From positions 2,914,001 through 2,978,000 of the forward strand of contig NC_065903.1 in assembly GCF_905147045.1 (NCBI RefSeq): a stretch of 64,000 bases of DNA, read 5' to 3'. Below the pieces are notes generated by a model. The model did no database searches. It saw only the letters and a program-made list of their open reading frames with translations, and was not told where the DNA came from. The position numbers were made by a program, and so were the translations under genes. Of the stretch, positions 11,000 through 21,740 are shown in pieces. The first letter of the stretch is position 1; every line of letters begins with the position of its first letter. The stretch comes from Nymphalis io. Taxonomy: Eukaryota; Arthropoda; Insecta; Lepidoptera; Nymphalidae.

Positions 11000-13278
11000 C
11001 AGCCAATTATTGTCCACTGCTGAACATAGGCCTCTGCCAAGGTGCGCCAAAGCTCCCTGTCCTCCGCCTTCCGCATCCGGTTGGTGCCCGCCACCTTTTA
11101 AGGTCATCGGTCCACCTGGCTGGAAGGCGCCCTACGCTGCGCTTGCCGATTCGCGGTCTCCACTCTAGGACTTGCCTGCTCCAACGGCCATCGGTCCTAC
11201 GACATACGTGACCAGCCCGCTGCTACTTCAGCCTGCTAATTTTGCAAGCTATGTCGTTGACTCCGGTTCTTTTCCGGATAATCTCATTTCTGATCTTATC
11301 CTTCAAAGATACTCCGAGCATAGCTCGCTCCATAGCACGCTGAGCGACTTTGAATTTGTGGACTAGTCCTGCAGTTAGTGTCCACGTTTCGGCACCGTAT
11401 GTCATGGCAGATAAGACGCATTGGTTGAAGACTTTCGTCTTCAAACATTGCGGTATAGACGACTTGAGGACTTGACGAAGGTTGCCAAATGCTGCCCATC
11501 CCAAGCGAATTCTTCGATCGGCTTCCTTCTCGAAGTTGTTCCTACCGACTTGTATTATCTGTCCTAGGTAGGTATATTCACTAACAACTTCGAGAGGTTT
11601 TCCCTCGACGTATATCGGTCCCGGCACGACATGCCTATTGAACATGACCTTGGTCTTGTCCAAGTTTATACCGAGACCGACACACCGGGAAGACCTAGGC
11701 TACGCAGCATTTCGGTGAGTTGTTCCAGCGACTCTACTATGATGACGATATCGTCGGCAAATCGTGAGAAAGTTGTGAGATGTACTCGCCGTTTACATTG
11801 ACTCCATACCCAGTCCAAGACAGCATCTTGAAAACGTCTTCCAACGCGTTGGTGAACAGTTTCGGGGATATTACATCCCCCTGTCTCACCCCTCTGTGCA
11901 GTTGGATCGCCTTCGTCTTACAGTCCTGGATGTGGACAGTCATTGTAGCGGCGTTGTACAGACATCTCAGTACCTCAATATATCTCCAGTCGATATGACA
12001 TCTCTGCAATGAGTCGAGCACTGCCCAGGTTTCGATGGAGTCGAAGGCTTTCTCGTAGTCCACAAATGCCATACACAGCGGCTGATTGTACTCTTCGGTC
12101 TTCTGCACAATCTGCCGAACAGTATAGATGTGGTCCACGGTGCTGTAGCCTGATCGAAAGCCGGCTTGCTCTGGGGGCTGGAACTCGTCAAGTCGTCTGG
12201 CGAGACGGTTCGTGACGACTCTTGAGAACAGCTTATACACGTGACTCAGGAGGGAAATTGGTCTGTAGTTTTTCAAGAGGGTTTTATCACCTTTCTTGAA
12301 AAACAGTACCACCTCACTCCCGCTCCACGTTTCCGGGGTCTTGACATGTTGGATGACGGAATTAAAGAGGCTTGCTAGCTCTTTCAGGACCGGAGTCCCG
12401 CCTGCCTTAAGCAACTCTGTTGTGATTCCGTCATCTCCCGGAGCTTTGTTGTTTTTAAGCTGTTCTAGAGCCGCCCTAATCTCGCCTTGGTCAACGACCG
12501 AAAGCTCCTCGGAGTAATGGCGCGTAAGAGGGGCGCGCTGGTCATCAATACTGATTCCCACGGGTTTATTCGATCTTGAAGAGAACAACTGCCCATAAAA
12601 AAACCTCTCCACTTCTCCGACAATCTCAGGCCTAGAGGTAACGACCCCACCATTTTCAGTTTTAATTTTTGTCAGACGCGGCTTCCCAAACTTGCGAGCG
12701 AACACTGTCGATCCTCGTTTTTGCTCAATCGCAGCCATGATGGCACGGGTATTGGAGCGTCGGTGATCGCGTCGCGTCAGCGTTTTTGTTGTTCGGTTTA
12801 AGGCCTTATCTGACAAAAACGATGGTAGTTCTCGTCGTTTTTTCATGAGCTCGAGTGTCTCAGCAGAGAGTTTTGGTGCGTTGTCTCTTCTCTGTGGCGG
12901 AAAACACTTGCGGGATGTGTTTTGCAGTATTTTGACCAGCGTGTCGGTTCTCTCATCAATGCTGCTTATGGTTTCCAACGCGGTGAATTGATTTTGAAGT
13001 TCCATTTGGAACTTTTCGGAGCCTTGAGCAGCTTGGAGCATGGTAGGTCGGAGAGTAGACCTCATCATTCTCGATCTTTCGGCTTTGAAGTCGATATTTA
13101 GAGTGCCTCGAACCAAGCGGTGATCACTTCCGGTATTAAACCTGTTGATCACTGAAACATCTCTAAATATGTGCCTTTTATTCGAAATAATAAAGTCTAT
13201 CTCGTTCCTTGTCACTTTATCGGGGCTTCGCCAGGTCCACCTCCTCTGAGGCTTCTTTTGAAAGAAAAAATTCATCAA
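11000..13278 (-). pseudogene. RTE reverse transcriptase region, frameshifted
   Basis: A 513-codon open segment (11737-13278) carries the endonuclease end, a linker, then reverse transcriptase blocks in order: NNKAPGDDGI (276-285), NYRPISLLS (337-345), QAGFRSGYST (371-380), FVDYEKAFD with the first catalytic Asp (405-413) and GVRQGDVISP (463-472). The catalytic FADD box lies at 11750-11761 but in another frame, so a frameshift falls just before it (about 11765). A second shift near 11670-11690 moves into the 146-codon segment (11223-11663), which has the post-catalytic part with YTYLGQII and MTYGAETWTL. Decayed coding continues to about 11000. The enzyme would copy element RNA into the nicked target, but it cannot be made from this copy. 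Confidence 0.9.
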
Positions 13279-14181
13279 AAAGGCTCTTTTTGCGCCTGCG
13301 CTTCGAGAAAGTTTACCAGCATTTGCCCCCTGTGATTTCTGCAGCCCAAGCCGTAAGGTTCGACTTTCGATTCACCGCTATCTTGTACTCCCACTTTAGC
13401 ATTAAAGTCTCCCATAACAACATTGTAGTGGGCCTTCGAGGTGTCGTTGAGAGCCTTTGCGATATCCTCGTACATCGCTTCGACCACATCATCAGAGTAT
13501 GTCGAAGTTGGCGCATATACCTGTACGACCTTCAGGGAGTACCTGTCGGAAAGTTTTAGGACAAGGTACGCTACCCGGTTTGACACACTATTGATTTCCA
13601 CAATGCTGCTAATGAGATCCTTTTTGACTAGAAAACCGACACCACCCTGGGAGAGGTTATCACCTTCGCGGAAGTAGAGTAAGTTACCGGACTCTAGAGT
13701 TAACGTGTCGTCCCCCTGTCTTCGGACTTCAGATGACCCCAGTATCAATCAATCAACAGCCAATCGTTGTCCACTGTCAAAACTCCCTGTCCTCCGCCTT
13801 CCGCATCCAGTTGGTGCCCGCCACCTTCTTAAGGTTGTCGGTCCACCCCAGTATATGCCAGTTTATATGACTTAACTCTACTTCTAATTCGGCGAGGTGA
13901 TGGTCCAGACTCATCGAGCGTCCATTGTACGTTGCTATGTTAAGTCGTTTTATATGGTAGCCTGCCGTGAACCGGTGATTCTTAGCACCCCCTGCTCTGC
14001 CGATACCGCGACCGCTACCTTGGTCGGGCCTAGCGGGCTTGCCGGTAACTGGGGGCCTTTTTTTGTGCGCATCTGCCATTAAGGACGGTTTGCCCATACT
14101 CGCCGCGCTGGGCAGGCGTGTTGGCGAGCGCAATAGGGGGGTAAGATGTTTATGGGGGGGGGGGGGGACGCTGCTGCCCAT
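13275..14181 (-). pseudogene. RTE endonuclease region, interrupted by nested insertion
   Basis: Translation starts at about 14181 with a proline-rich leader. The endonuclease fold begins at about 13955 with RLNIATYNGRSMS, the expected first strand of an APE-type endonuclease. At Ile-Leu-Gly (about 13845-13855) the frame runs into a 99-bp insertion and a stop. The domain resumes at 13745 with ILGSSEVRRQG, followed by the VVMGDFNAKVG motif near residue 110 of the 157-codon remainder. The frame then shifts at about 13280. The last catalytic motif, SDH, is read in the next frame (residues 51-53 of the 513-codon segment). In RTE elements this domain nicks the target DNA for target-primed reverse transcription. 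The calls rest on motifs I recognise; no search was run. Confidence 0.85.
13736..13854 (-). mobile_element. Nested 3' fragment of an RTE element with 10-bp target-site duplication
   Basis: A 99-bp insert (13746-13844) sits between exact direct repeats ACCCCAGTAT (13736-13745 and 13845-13854). On the minus strand it encodes the RTE C-terminal run DNLKKVAGTNWMRKAEDREF and ends in a GATT-repeat tail. The same 3' end occurs in the host element at 10981-11110. Relative to it, the insert lacks about 27 bp between TCCACTG and CTCCCTG. The duplicated target encodes Ile-Leu-Gly of the host endonuclease. It is a severely 5'-truncated RTE copy, or a short SINE with an RTE tail, that landed in an older RTE. 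Confidence 0.9.
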
Positions 14182-14275
14182 CCCCCCTTTTCCCCGTCCC
14201 TCAGTCGCCTCTCACGACACCCACGGGATGAGATTGGGATAGTACTATTCTAAGCCGGTACTCTACGGCAAAATT

Positions 14276-14742
14276 AAAAGCTTATATTTATAAGTCTAAT
14301 ATTAAGAATTATTACTTAATAGAAGTTAGAACATAAATCAACTTTAATCATACTGATGATTTGTCGTCTGTTGGCATTTATCAAGTCAGCGGGTAATTTG
14401 TTATAAAAATATGACGTGTGAAACGGAATAGATTATTTTTAATTTGGTCAAGTGCTCACACGCAGTATGTGAACTAATTACTCTTGGCATACGCAATCAG
14501 CTGTGTAGCGTCGCTTGATTGTAACTTTGCACGCTAATTCGTCGCATTGTTACACATTTTAGCCTAGATTATAGAATTATGATAAAATATTTATCATTAC
14601 TCTGTAATTACTAATAAATGTTTCTTTTAATCCATTAATAGACGTCATCTGTATGTTTCTTTATTCGTATTTCTTTTAGTTTTTTAAAAAATATGTTGTT
14701 TATGCATATTATTATTTATTTTTTTAATTCCTATTTGCCCAC
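14276..14742. other. Unique AT-rich non-coding DNA
   Basis: No gene or repeat is recognised between the RTE 5' end and the interspersed repeat that starts near 14743. Confidence 0.4.
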
Positions 14743-14921
14743 GCCCACGTGTTACGGGTTGGTTATTTGTTAAGTATATAAAATTAGCCTACGTCATTCC
14801 TTGTGGTTCAAGCTTTTGTTGTTGCTTCATACTAAATTTCGTCAAATTCGGTTAAATGGCTTAGTCGTGAAAGCGTAACAGACATACGGAGTTACTTTCG
14901 CATTAAAATATTACTATAGAT
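14743..14921 (+). repeat. Unclassified lepidopteran interspersed repeat, 3' part
   Basis: Contains AAATTTCGTCAAATTCGGTT, then TTAGTCGTGAAAGCGTAACA, GACATACGGAGTTACTTTCG and an AATATTACTATAGAT-like end. This string is very common in Lepidoptera and recurs here at 28083, 38866 and 39470. Class is unclear: it could be the end of a Helitron-like or a LINE-derived element. No coding is seen. Confidence 0.6.
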
Positions 14922-15160
14922 TAATATTGAAGTAAAATGGGAAGCTTAATATAATTTGTTTATTTATAGCTGAATGGTATATTTTTCTGAATTCGTAATT
15001 TGACTATAACACCGCTTAAATAGTCCACGTCTCGGAACATAGTTTGAAACATATCATGACACTGCTTTCTTCCTTTAGACCGTATAAATTTTTAAAATTC
15101 AATATAAATATTTCAACCTGAAACCTATTATCGTACTGAATATTCGGAAATTCCCTGAAC

Positions 15161-15483
15161 TATAATTTTAATACAGTAACAGCCTGTAAATGTGCCACTG
15201 CTGGGCTAAGGCCTCCTCTCCCCTTTTGAGGAGATGGTTTGGAACTTATTCCACCACTCTGCTCCAATGCGGGTTGGTGGAATACACATGCGGCTGAATT
15301 TCGTAATTAGACATATGCAGGTTTCCTCACGATGTTTTCCTTCACCGAAAAGCACGAGATGATTTATAAACAGACATTAAGCACATGAAAATTCAGAGGT
15401 GCTTGCCCGGGTTTGAACCCACGTTCATCGGTTAAGATTCACGCGTTCTTACCACTGGGCCATCTCGATATATAATTTTAATA
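15161..15483 (-). mobile_element. tRNA-derived SINE, complete copy with 13-bp target-site duplication
   Basis: Minus-strand copy (15174-15470) of the same family as 3419-3723. The B-box GGTTTGAACCC is seen on the plus strand at 15409-15419, and the A-box region is near 15450-15465. The 3' end near 15174 reads ACAGGCTGTTACTG. It is flanked by exact TATAATTTTAATA at 15161-15173 and 15471-15483, proving retroposition and giving exact ends. Confidence 0.92.
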
Positions 15484-17400
15484 AAAATTTTATAATTAAG
15501 AGAAATTAAGATGTCATAACAAAAATATGCTGCATGGGAAAGGTATTTAGGTTTACCATTTATTGAAATTGCCAAACAAGATGTTGCGTGTCTAATAGCT
15601 GTTGTAAATACAAGGCTCGTATTAAAAAGTCGTTAATGGAGCATATTACTCTATATAATATTATACAGGTATACGTAAGTTATGACTCGTTGATTTTAAT
15701 GCGACTATACTATATAATTTCATTTGTTTATAGTTATTAAATTGATTGGTGGAAAAGGTAACTACTACTAAAGTGATTACAGGGTTTCCGATCTGAAGAA
15801 TCGACATTTCAAGATTTAAAAGTGCTTACAATATACTTCTTGAATGATACGTATTTTTATTTGATACGATTTGTTCGTGGAATGTATTTAATATGAACAT
15901 TATGTTGCTTTCTAACGTGATATCCTGGCAAATTTCTTGTTGTATGTTTTGAGTTTATATTTATATAAAATTGTGTTTATATATGTTTTATAAGAGCTAT
16001 AATACACATGGCACAATAAATTAGATAAAGTTGTTGCAGAATTATTTATTTCTATATAAATATTTACTTTTATTTACAAGTCTTCTAAAGTAATTCCTAG
16101 CATAAAATTGCGTAAATATTTATAAGTTTTTCGAGATAGATATGTTTGGGGTCTAATGAATATGAAATGGTTAGTCTTCCTATAACTTTGGATATTTTAC
16201 AGCATAACGATCCCTATATTCATAAGTATAAGGATCATAATAAATCGTGTAAATCCATAAGGTGGACGATATGTTGACGAGCACTCTGATGGTCGGTAAA
16301 CAACGTTATCTCGCGTCACTCCACCGTTTAATGTCAAGTGTCGTCATGTGACAGGGGGCCGGACGTCTCTGTCATTATGTGACGTAATGATAATGACATT
16401 TGCAGTGTCTCGATATCGTTCCGCAATGAAACAGATTCAGTAGTGACGTTTAAACAACGATCATTATCATTAAATTAATATGATTGTTATCGATCGTTTG
16501 TTCATCTTAAATATATGCTTAAAAGCAACGCACACATTCAAAATAATATGACTGAACTATACCAACTGAACTGTACTTATCTATGTCTTAGGTGTCTCAT
16601 TATTATTATTTTCCGCCATATTTTATTTATAACGATTATCATAATGTATATCATATTGTATCTTTGCATTTCAATTCGCATTATCAGACATTATTTACAT
16701 TACATATTCACGTCCTAATAAACATTAAAAAATATTGAAGGTAATAAAAAGATATACAGATTAACTTTCAAAGGTTTCATCATAAATACTCTTTGGGTAC
16801 TTTAAGTATTAGTGTGTATAGTTTATTCATAAAGATTGTATAATTTTTTTTTTAATAATACTTTTTAGTTATCAATAACATCCGAACAAAAATGTTACTT
16901 CTCGTTTGAGTACTAAAATGTAGATATACATCTGAGGATTATCCGTCCGTTCTGGGGTTCTACGTGAGATGAATAATCCCGAAAGTTCTAACTTAGACGT
17001 TGTCATTGGATGATGGTTTCTCAGGCGGGACACGTAGCTGTATAAAGAAGTCGGTCGTATAACATTATAATAGTTTTATCGTATTATGCTACGCCTACAA
17101 ATTATGTGTCAAGCCTGATATTATTCGCTTGCTCTCAGCCAAACTTTAACTAAGGTCCAAATAATGTTATTAAAGTTAATTTTATTTGAATGATCATTTA
17201 TTTTTCATGCAATACTAAAATTATTGTACATTTCGTAAGATCCATTACAGAAATATATTTATACTTTGTTGCTTTCGCTTTTATAATACAACGTCTGTGA
17301 TACATTTTAAGTGTATTAAAAACTCTGTAAAATGTTTCATAGTATCTTACTTAAATAAAAAGAACGTAAAAAAAGTAAACATTGAACAACTTAAGTGAGG
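15484..17400. other. Unique non-coding DNA; possible conserved element at 16265-16450
   Basis: Mostly AT-rich with no gene. 16265-16450 is distinctly less AT-rich and includes a CRE/ATF-like TGACGTAA site at 16380-16387 plus GTCATGTGAC. It is not related to the repeats here, so a regulatory element is possible but unproven. Confidence 0.4.
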
Positions 17401-17640
17401 AAAATCTACACTGGTCGTTCACCTTTCAACGGCAGCCTCCTTTTCAGGTGCCCCGCAAATTTGAGAGCAGGATAGGTATTTTAAATTGTCTGTCTGCTCC
17501 CTAGAGGCCTGCGCCATTAAAGAGAGTGCGTTTGAAGGCCTCGCTACCTAGGGGAATACCCGGAATATGAATAAACGCGGCACGGATGGGTGCTTCTGCA
17601 TTAATCTGCCTTGCCTACGCTATTTGGACGAAAACTTTAT
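17401..17640. other. GC-rich unique segment with nested inverted repeats
   Basis: A non-repeat block clearly richer in GC than its flanks. CCCTAG (17498-17503) can pair with CTAGGG (17548-17553), and inside it GAGGCCT (17504-17510) can pair with AGGCCTC (17536-17542), closing a loop of 25 nt. No coding frame is evident. It could be a conserved regulatory element or a structured RNA; nothing else in the window resembles it. Confidence 0.4.
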
Positions 17641-17944
17641 AAGTAAATAAATAAAGTATAATTAGAAAACCTGGTTATTTATTAAACATGGAGATTTCTT
17701 TTCTGGGAATAGATTAGTTATAGTAATGTTTCAAGAAGTCTATTTCATGGTTGTCTATCAATATGTGTGGCAACATATGTATCCGTTAGATTTGAAGAAA
17801 TTGTTGCTTCTCAGAAAGCTGTTGGAGATTTAAAAAATGCTAGATCCTTTGTCAGCGACTAACGTCAGAGCTCGTTCGGCGTAAAAAGTGTTTCTAACAA
17901 CGTGTTGGAGATGTTTTGTCAACACACGTTTTACGTCCTTTGAT

Positions 17945-18050
17945 TTTATCTGTAGTAATATTATAAATGTTTGTGTTTGTTTGTCATTCCTTCGGTAACA
18001 AAGAAATCGATCTGCGTGATATTTTGTTTAGTCTGAAATAGTTTTTGTAT
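17945..18050 (-). repeat. Unclassified interspersed repeat, fragment in reverse orientation
   Basis: GTAGTAATATTATAAATGTT then TGTGTTTGTTTGTCATTCC resembles the reverse complement of the 3' end of the repeat at 14743 and 39470 (ACAAACAAACA... TATAATATTA). Homology fades beyond about 18050. Confidence 0.45.
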
Positions 18051-18144
18051 TAATATAGTAATTGCCTATCATTTTGAGAATCATGTATCAAAATTTGAGG
18101 TTTTATTTTAGGAATTATAGATATATTTTCTAGAACCGCACGGT

Positions 18145-18448
18145 ATTTTTTTTTTTTTTTATTATAGAATAGGAAGGTGGACGAGCATATGGGCCACCTG
18201 ATGGTAAGTGGTCACCAAACGCTCTTAGACATTGGCATTGTAAGAAATGTCAACCATCGCTTATAGCCAATGCGCCACCAACCTTGGGAACTAAGATTTT
18301 ATGTCCCTTGTGCCTGTAATTACACTGGCTCACTCACCCTTCAAACCGGAACACAACAATATCAAGTATTGCTGTTTTGCGGTAGAATATCTGATGAGTG
18401 GGTGGGTACCTACCCAGACGAGCTTGCACAAAGCCCTACCACCAGTAA
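18145..18448 (-). mobile_element. A-tailed non-autonomous retroelement, near-complete copy
   Basis: Minus-strand copy with a 16-base T run at 18145-18160 (its A tail) and a 5' end at ACTGGTGGTAGGGCTTTGTG (18448-18429). All family landmarks are present. Its 5' end directly abuts the 5' side of the LINE fragment on the other strand, with the heptamer array between them. Confidence 0.85.
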
Positions 18449-18475
18449 ATTCTAGATTCTAGATTCTAGATTCTA
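18449..18475. repeat. Heptamer tandem repeat (ATTCTAG) x 3.9 at an element junction
   Basis: Three exact ATTCTAG units plus ATTCTA lie between the A-tailed repeat and the LINE fragment. The last unit overlaps LINE codons for Leu-Asp-Ser. Confidence 0.9.
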
Positions 18476-19275
18476 ATTTATTATTTGACAGGCATGTGAA
18501 TAAAATTATCGCAAAAGCTTACAGTATGATGGGTTTCATATTTCGCCAGGGAAGAGACTTTAAGCATATCAATACATATAATGTGTTGTATAACTCGTAT
18601 GTAAGATCTAATTTGGAATTCGCTTCAACGGTTTGGAATCCACAATACTCTAAGTATGTTATGGCTATCGAAAATGTTCAGAATAAATTTATTAGAAGAT
18701 TAACGCGTAAATTTGGGTCCAATGCTATTAATAAGCTTAATATTTTGTCGCTTGAGAAACGCAGGGAATGCAAAGATCAGGTTTTTCTTTACAAAATTGT
18801 AAATAATTTTGTCGATTCAATGTACTTAGTCAACAACATTTATATCAAGTGCTCACATTCCATTGCCCGTTCAAAACATACCTTTTATGTCCCAATGTGT
18901 AGAACGAACTATGCTAAAAATCGCTTTTTAGTAAGAGCATGTGACAATCATAATAAACGCTACACTAGTATAGATATATTTAACGAAAATTTATTTAAGT
19001 TCAAAGAAGCTCTAAAAAACTGTATTTGTCAGTAATATACTTATCGTTTTTTTTTTTCTGTTTTAAATTATTTTTAATACTTTATTCATATATCTTAATA
19101 AATTGTTAAATAACTTGTTATCGTTAGGTTCACTCCATGTTTGTTTGTATAAGTGGAAACTTTGTTGGCTTAAGTGAAATTTATTTTGTTACTAAATTTT
19201 ATGTATTATATTATGCTGTATGTTTCCCAAATAAATAAAATAAAAATAAAAAATAAAAAAATAAAAATAAAATTT
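18463..19275 (+). mobile_element. 5'-truncated non-LTR LINE with intact C-terminal frame
   Basis: The reading frame is open from about 18463 to a stop at 19033-19035. It encodes the region downstream of the catalytic core in jockey/CR1-like reverse transcriptases: KIIAKAYSMMGFIFRQ, then YVRSNLEFASTVWNPQY, ENVQNKFIRRLTRKFG and LNILSLEKRRECKDQVFLYK. The 3' untranslated part ends in an (AAATA)n-type tail at 19211-19275. The catalytic part is missing, so it cannot move by itself. The lack of any stop or shift over some 190 codons suggests a fairly young insertion. The exact clade is unsure. Confidence 0.85.
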
Positions 19276-21230
19276 ATTTTTAGGTATATTTATTAGGTAT
19301 TACACAGACGGCTAAACGTTCTAAATCTTATTCCTGTACACAAGGAAATTGCTCGCTAAAAGTTGTCTAATTTATACGCTATTTCAGCTTCCGAGCGAGT
19401 GGAAAGGATTAGTCTTCTCGTTGCTTCCTGCGGATCGGTTGATAACTCCTCGCAACTTTTATCTTTATCACCTCCGGTATTTATGTCTCTTACCCTTGCA
19501 ACTATATCACTAATACCTTTGAACAGATTGGAAATGGAAACTTCGTCCTCCTCTTAGCTTCGAACTACTTGAATGTGATTTTTTATAGAACTTGATATGT
19601 TCTTTTAGAATTTATTTACATAACGACACTTTTTATTTCGATAAGCACCAACATAATCATTGTAGCTAGGCAACGGTATGCTATGCGTTATGAGTTACTT
19701 GTTTTATATTCTCGTCAAATAAAAAGTGTATACTACTAGTAGTAAATAATTGTAAACTTAAGCGTTTTAGTGTCGTATTGCCGTCGTGTCGTTCATTCAA
19801 AACAATATTATTTTTGCACCTCTTTAAAACCAATGGCTAAGCTTAAGATCTGTTATATGGTTTCACGTCTACGATAAAAACGTTTTTTGAATTAACGAAT
19901 GAAACCAATTGTGCCAAAAAATATACTGTGAGCTTAGATGCGTCTAAAAATCAAAATAATTTTTGTTTAAGTAGTATAAGCCGATTTGAATCATCATGCT
20001 ACCGGATTAAATGAATGTAAAGTTCGTTACATTTCAGAATATACATAGATTCTACCCACAAGAAATGAAATCAAGGAATGCGAAATACATGTTTTTTTAT
20101 CTCTACATTATTGTATTTGTAAGAAGCGTTATGAATTAATATCATGAAACTAATTTATAAATATTTAATTTTAAATTATAAATCTTTTCGTTCGTAGTTC
20201 GTGGTCTGTACAAGGTAATGAATTCAAGTTGAAATATTCGCTCATGTCATTTCAACGCACAGTAGGTACACGAGCTAGATCATACGGCCTTGTCCGCCCG
20301 GGTTGAGTGAATCCAGCTATACTTGAGGGAACTCCGCAATTTACATAATTAACTAACTTCCTAGCGACTTCGCATCAACCTTCACTGGATAACATCTAGT
20401 CTTTTATTCCGTACATATTTTACTCGGGCGCGTCGTTGGGAACATCATAAAATGTTTTCGGCTTTTGAGTGAATTTTAACGCTTTCGCATCTTTATGATG
20501 TTGTTTATGTTCGATCGAGCTTTTGGGATGCGGTCTTTATTTTGTAAGGATTATCTCTGGAATTTTCGTTTGAATATAAAATTAAGGGATATACGGAAGT
20601 GAAATTTTTAGTATTCTCTAAAATATATTGTGGATATTGTTTTTTTATTTTAATTGTATAATCGTTTCATTTTAAGGTGTCGTTTTTTTAAGTACTGACC
20701 TGAATCGGTATTGTATATATAAATCTGTATAGTAGCATAGTAGCAATGAACACGAAATTAGTCCACATAATATCTTAATACAACGCTGTTTATAGGTTTA
20801 GTGCTATTGACATTACTATCGACATATTACCATACTTATTACATAAGCAGGTACATAGCCTGCATTTAGATTAAAGTCAATAGATTAAGATAGTCAATAT
20901 ATAAATTATCGTCAATAGGAATAAAACATTACATTTAAAACGCTAGGTAATCGTAAGCCTCGTATCCGGAAACCAATTTAAAATTCAGCATTGTCACGCT
21001 CAACTTATCCGGGATCTCGAAACAAACTACCAAACAAAATTTCGCCGCGACAACGAATGAGCGAAGTTGGTACTCATTCGCGATTTATGATTCCCTGAAA
21101 AATATATTTAAATACGGACCGTGATATACCGTCGGGGCGGAGTTTGGCAAAGTTACAGGAATGTCCGATGCCGCGGAGTTACTGCGTGCTGGAATTGTAA
21201 AAACGAGACGATGTGGCAAATATAGATTAT
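19276..21230. other. Unique AT-rich non-coding DNA
   Basis: No gene or repeat recognised. Around 20190-20420 base composition is more balanced than in the flanks. Confidence 0.45.
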
Positions 21231-21457
21231 TTATTGTTCTTATTATATTGTTGTGTTCCGGTTTGAATGTGCGTGAAATATTGTAACTAGGCTTGTGCCT
21301 GTAGTACATAACAATTAAGTTCCCAAGGTTGATGGCGCATTATATATGGAATGCTAATATTTCGTACAGCGCCAATTTCTATGGGCAGTGTGTGTGGCAG
21401 TTACTTACCATTAGGTGACCCATTTGCCCGTATGCCAGCCTGTTTTAGTAAGAAAAA
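21231..21457 (+). mobile_element. A-tailed non-autonomous retroelement, decayed copy
   Basis: TTGTTGTGTTCCGGTTTGAA, GTTCCCAAGGTTGATGGCGC, GCGCCAATTTCTATGGGCAG and TTACTTACCATTAGGTGACC appear in family order on the plus strand, ending near AAGAAAAAA at 21450-21457. The 5' end is missing and there are many changes. ATGGG and CCCAT still flank the CTTACCATTAGGTG motif. Confidence 0.75.
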
Positions 21458-21740
21458 ACGCATCTTTTATGTGTTTTATTTTAGATCTGTTGCATTGCTA
21501 TACAATGCAAGTAGGGATCTAAATTCAAAGTAACAGAAAAACTGCTATAGCCTATTCCAACCACAAGAGGAGTAAACCCAAATAATCAACTTTGACATCG
21601 ATATCGATTGACGCGATATCATTGATCTTGAATAATCTATGATATTCACTATGGATTCGCGAAAAAATGGCGTTTTCAATGTCCGCGAAGTTGTAATCGG
21701 AATTTCGAAAGTTAAATTAATGTGATTATAATTAGTTAAC

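Larger units (their letters stand above)
10981..14269 (-). mobile_element. RTE-clade non-LTR retrotransposon, full-length but broken
   Basis: Minus-strand element of about 3.29 kb, the usual length for RTE elements. In order it has a 5' leader with a C14 run (14154-14167), an AP-endonuclease domain, a reverse transcriptase domain, a short C-terminal region and a short 3' end with a (TTGAT)-like tail (10981-11000). AAAATT at 10975-10980 and 14270-14275 may be the target-site duplication; it is short and the bases are AT-rich, so this is tentative. The frame is interrupted near 11670-11690, 11765 and 13280, plus a nested insertion at 13746-13844, so the copy is dead. It is the most GC-rich long block in the window, which fits a relatively recent arrival. 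Confidence 0.9.

Noticed and set aside
11780..13677. Plus-strand frames inside the RTE element
   Set aside because: They are antisense shadows of the minus-strand endonuclease and reverse transcriptase frames.
18270..18455. Frames with similar translations (RHQPWELR...) at 18270, 36095 and 62507
   Set aside because: These are chance frames inside copies of the A-tailed repeat, not a conserved protein family.
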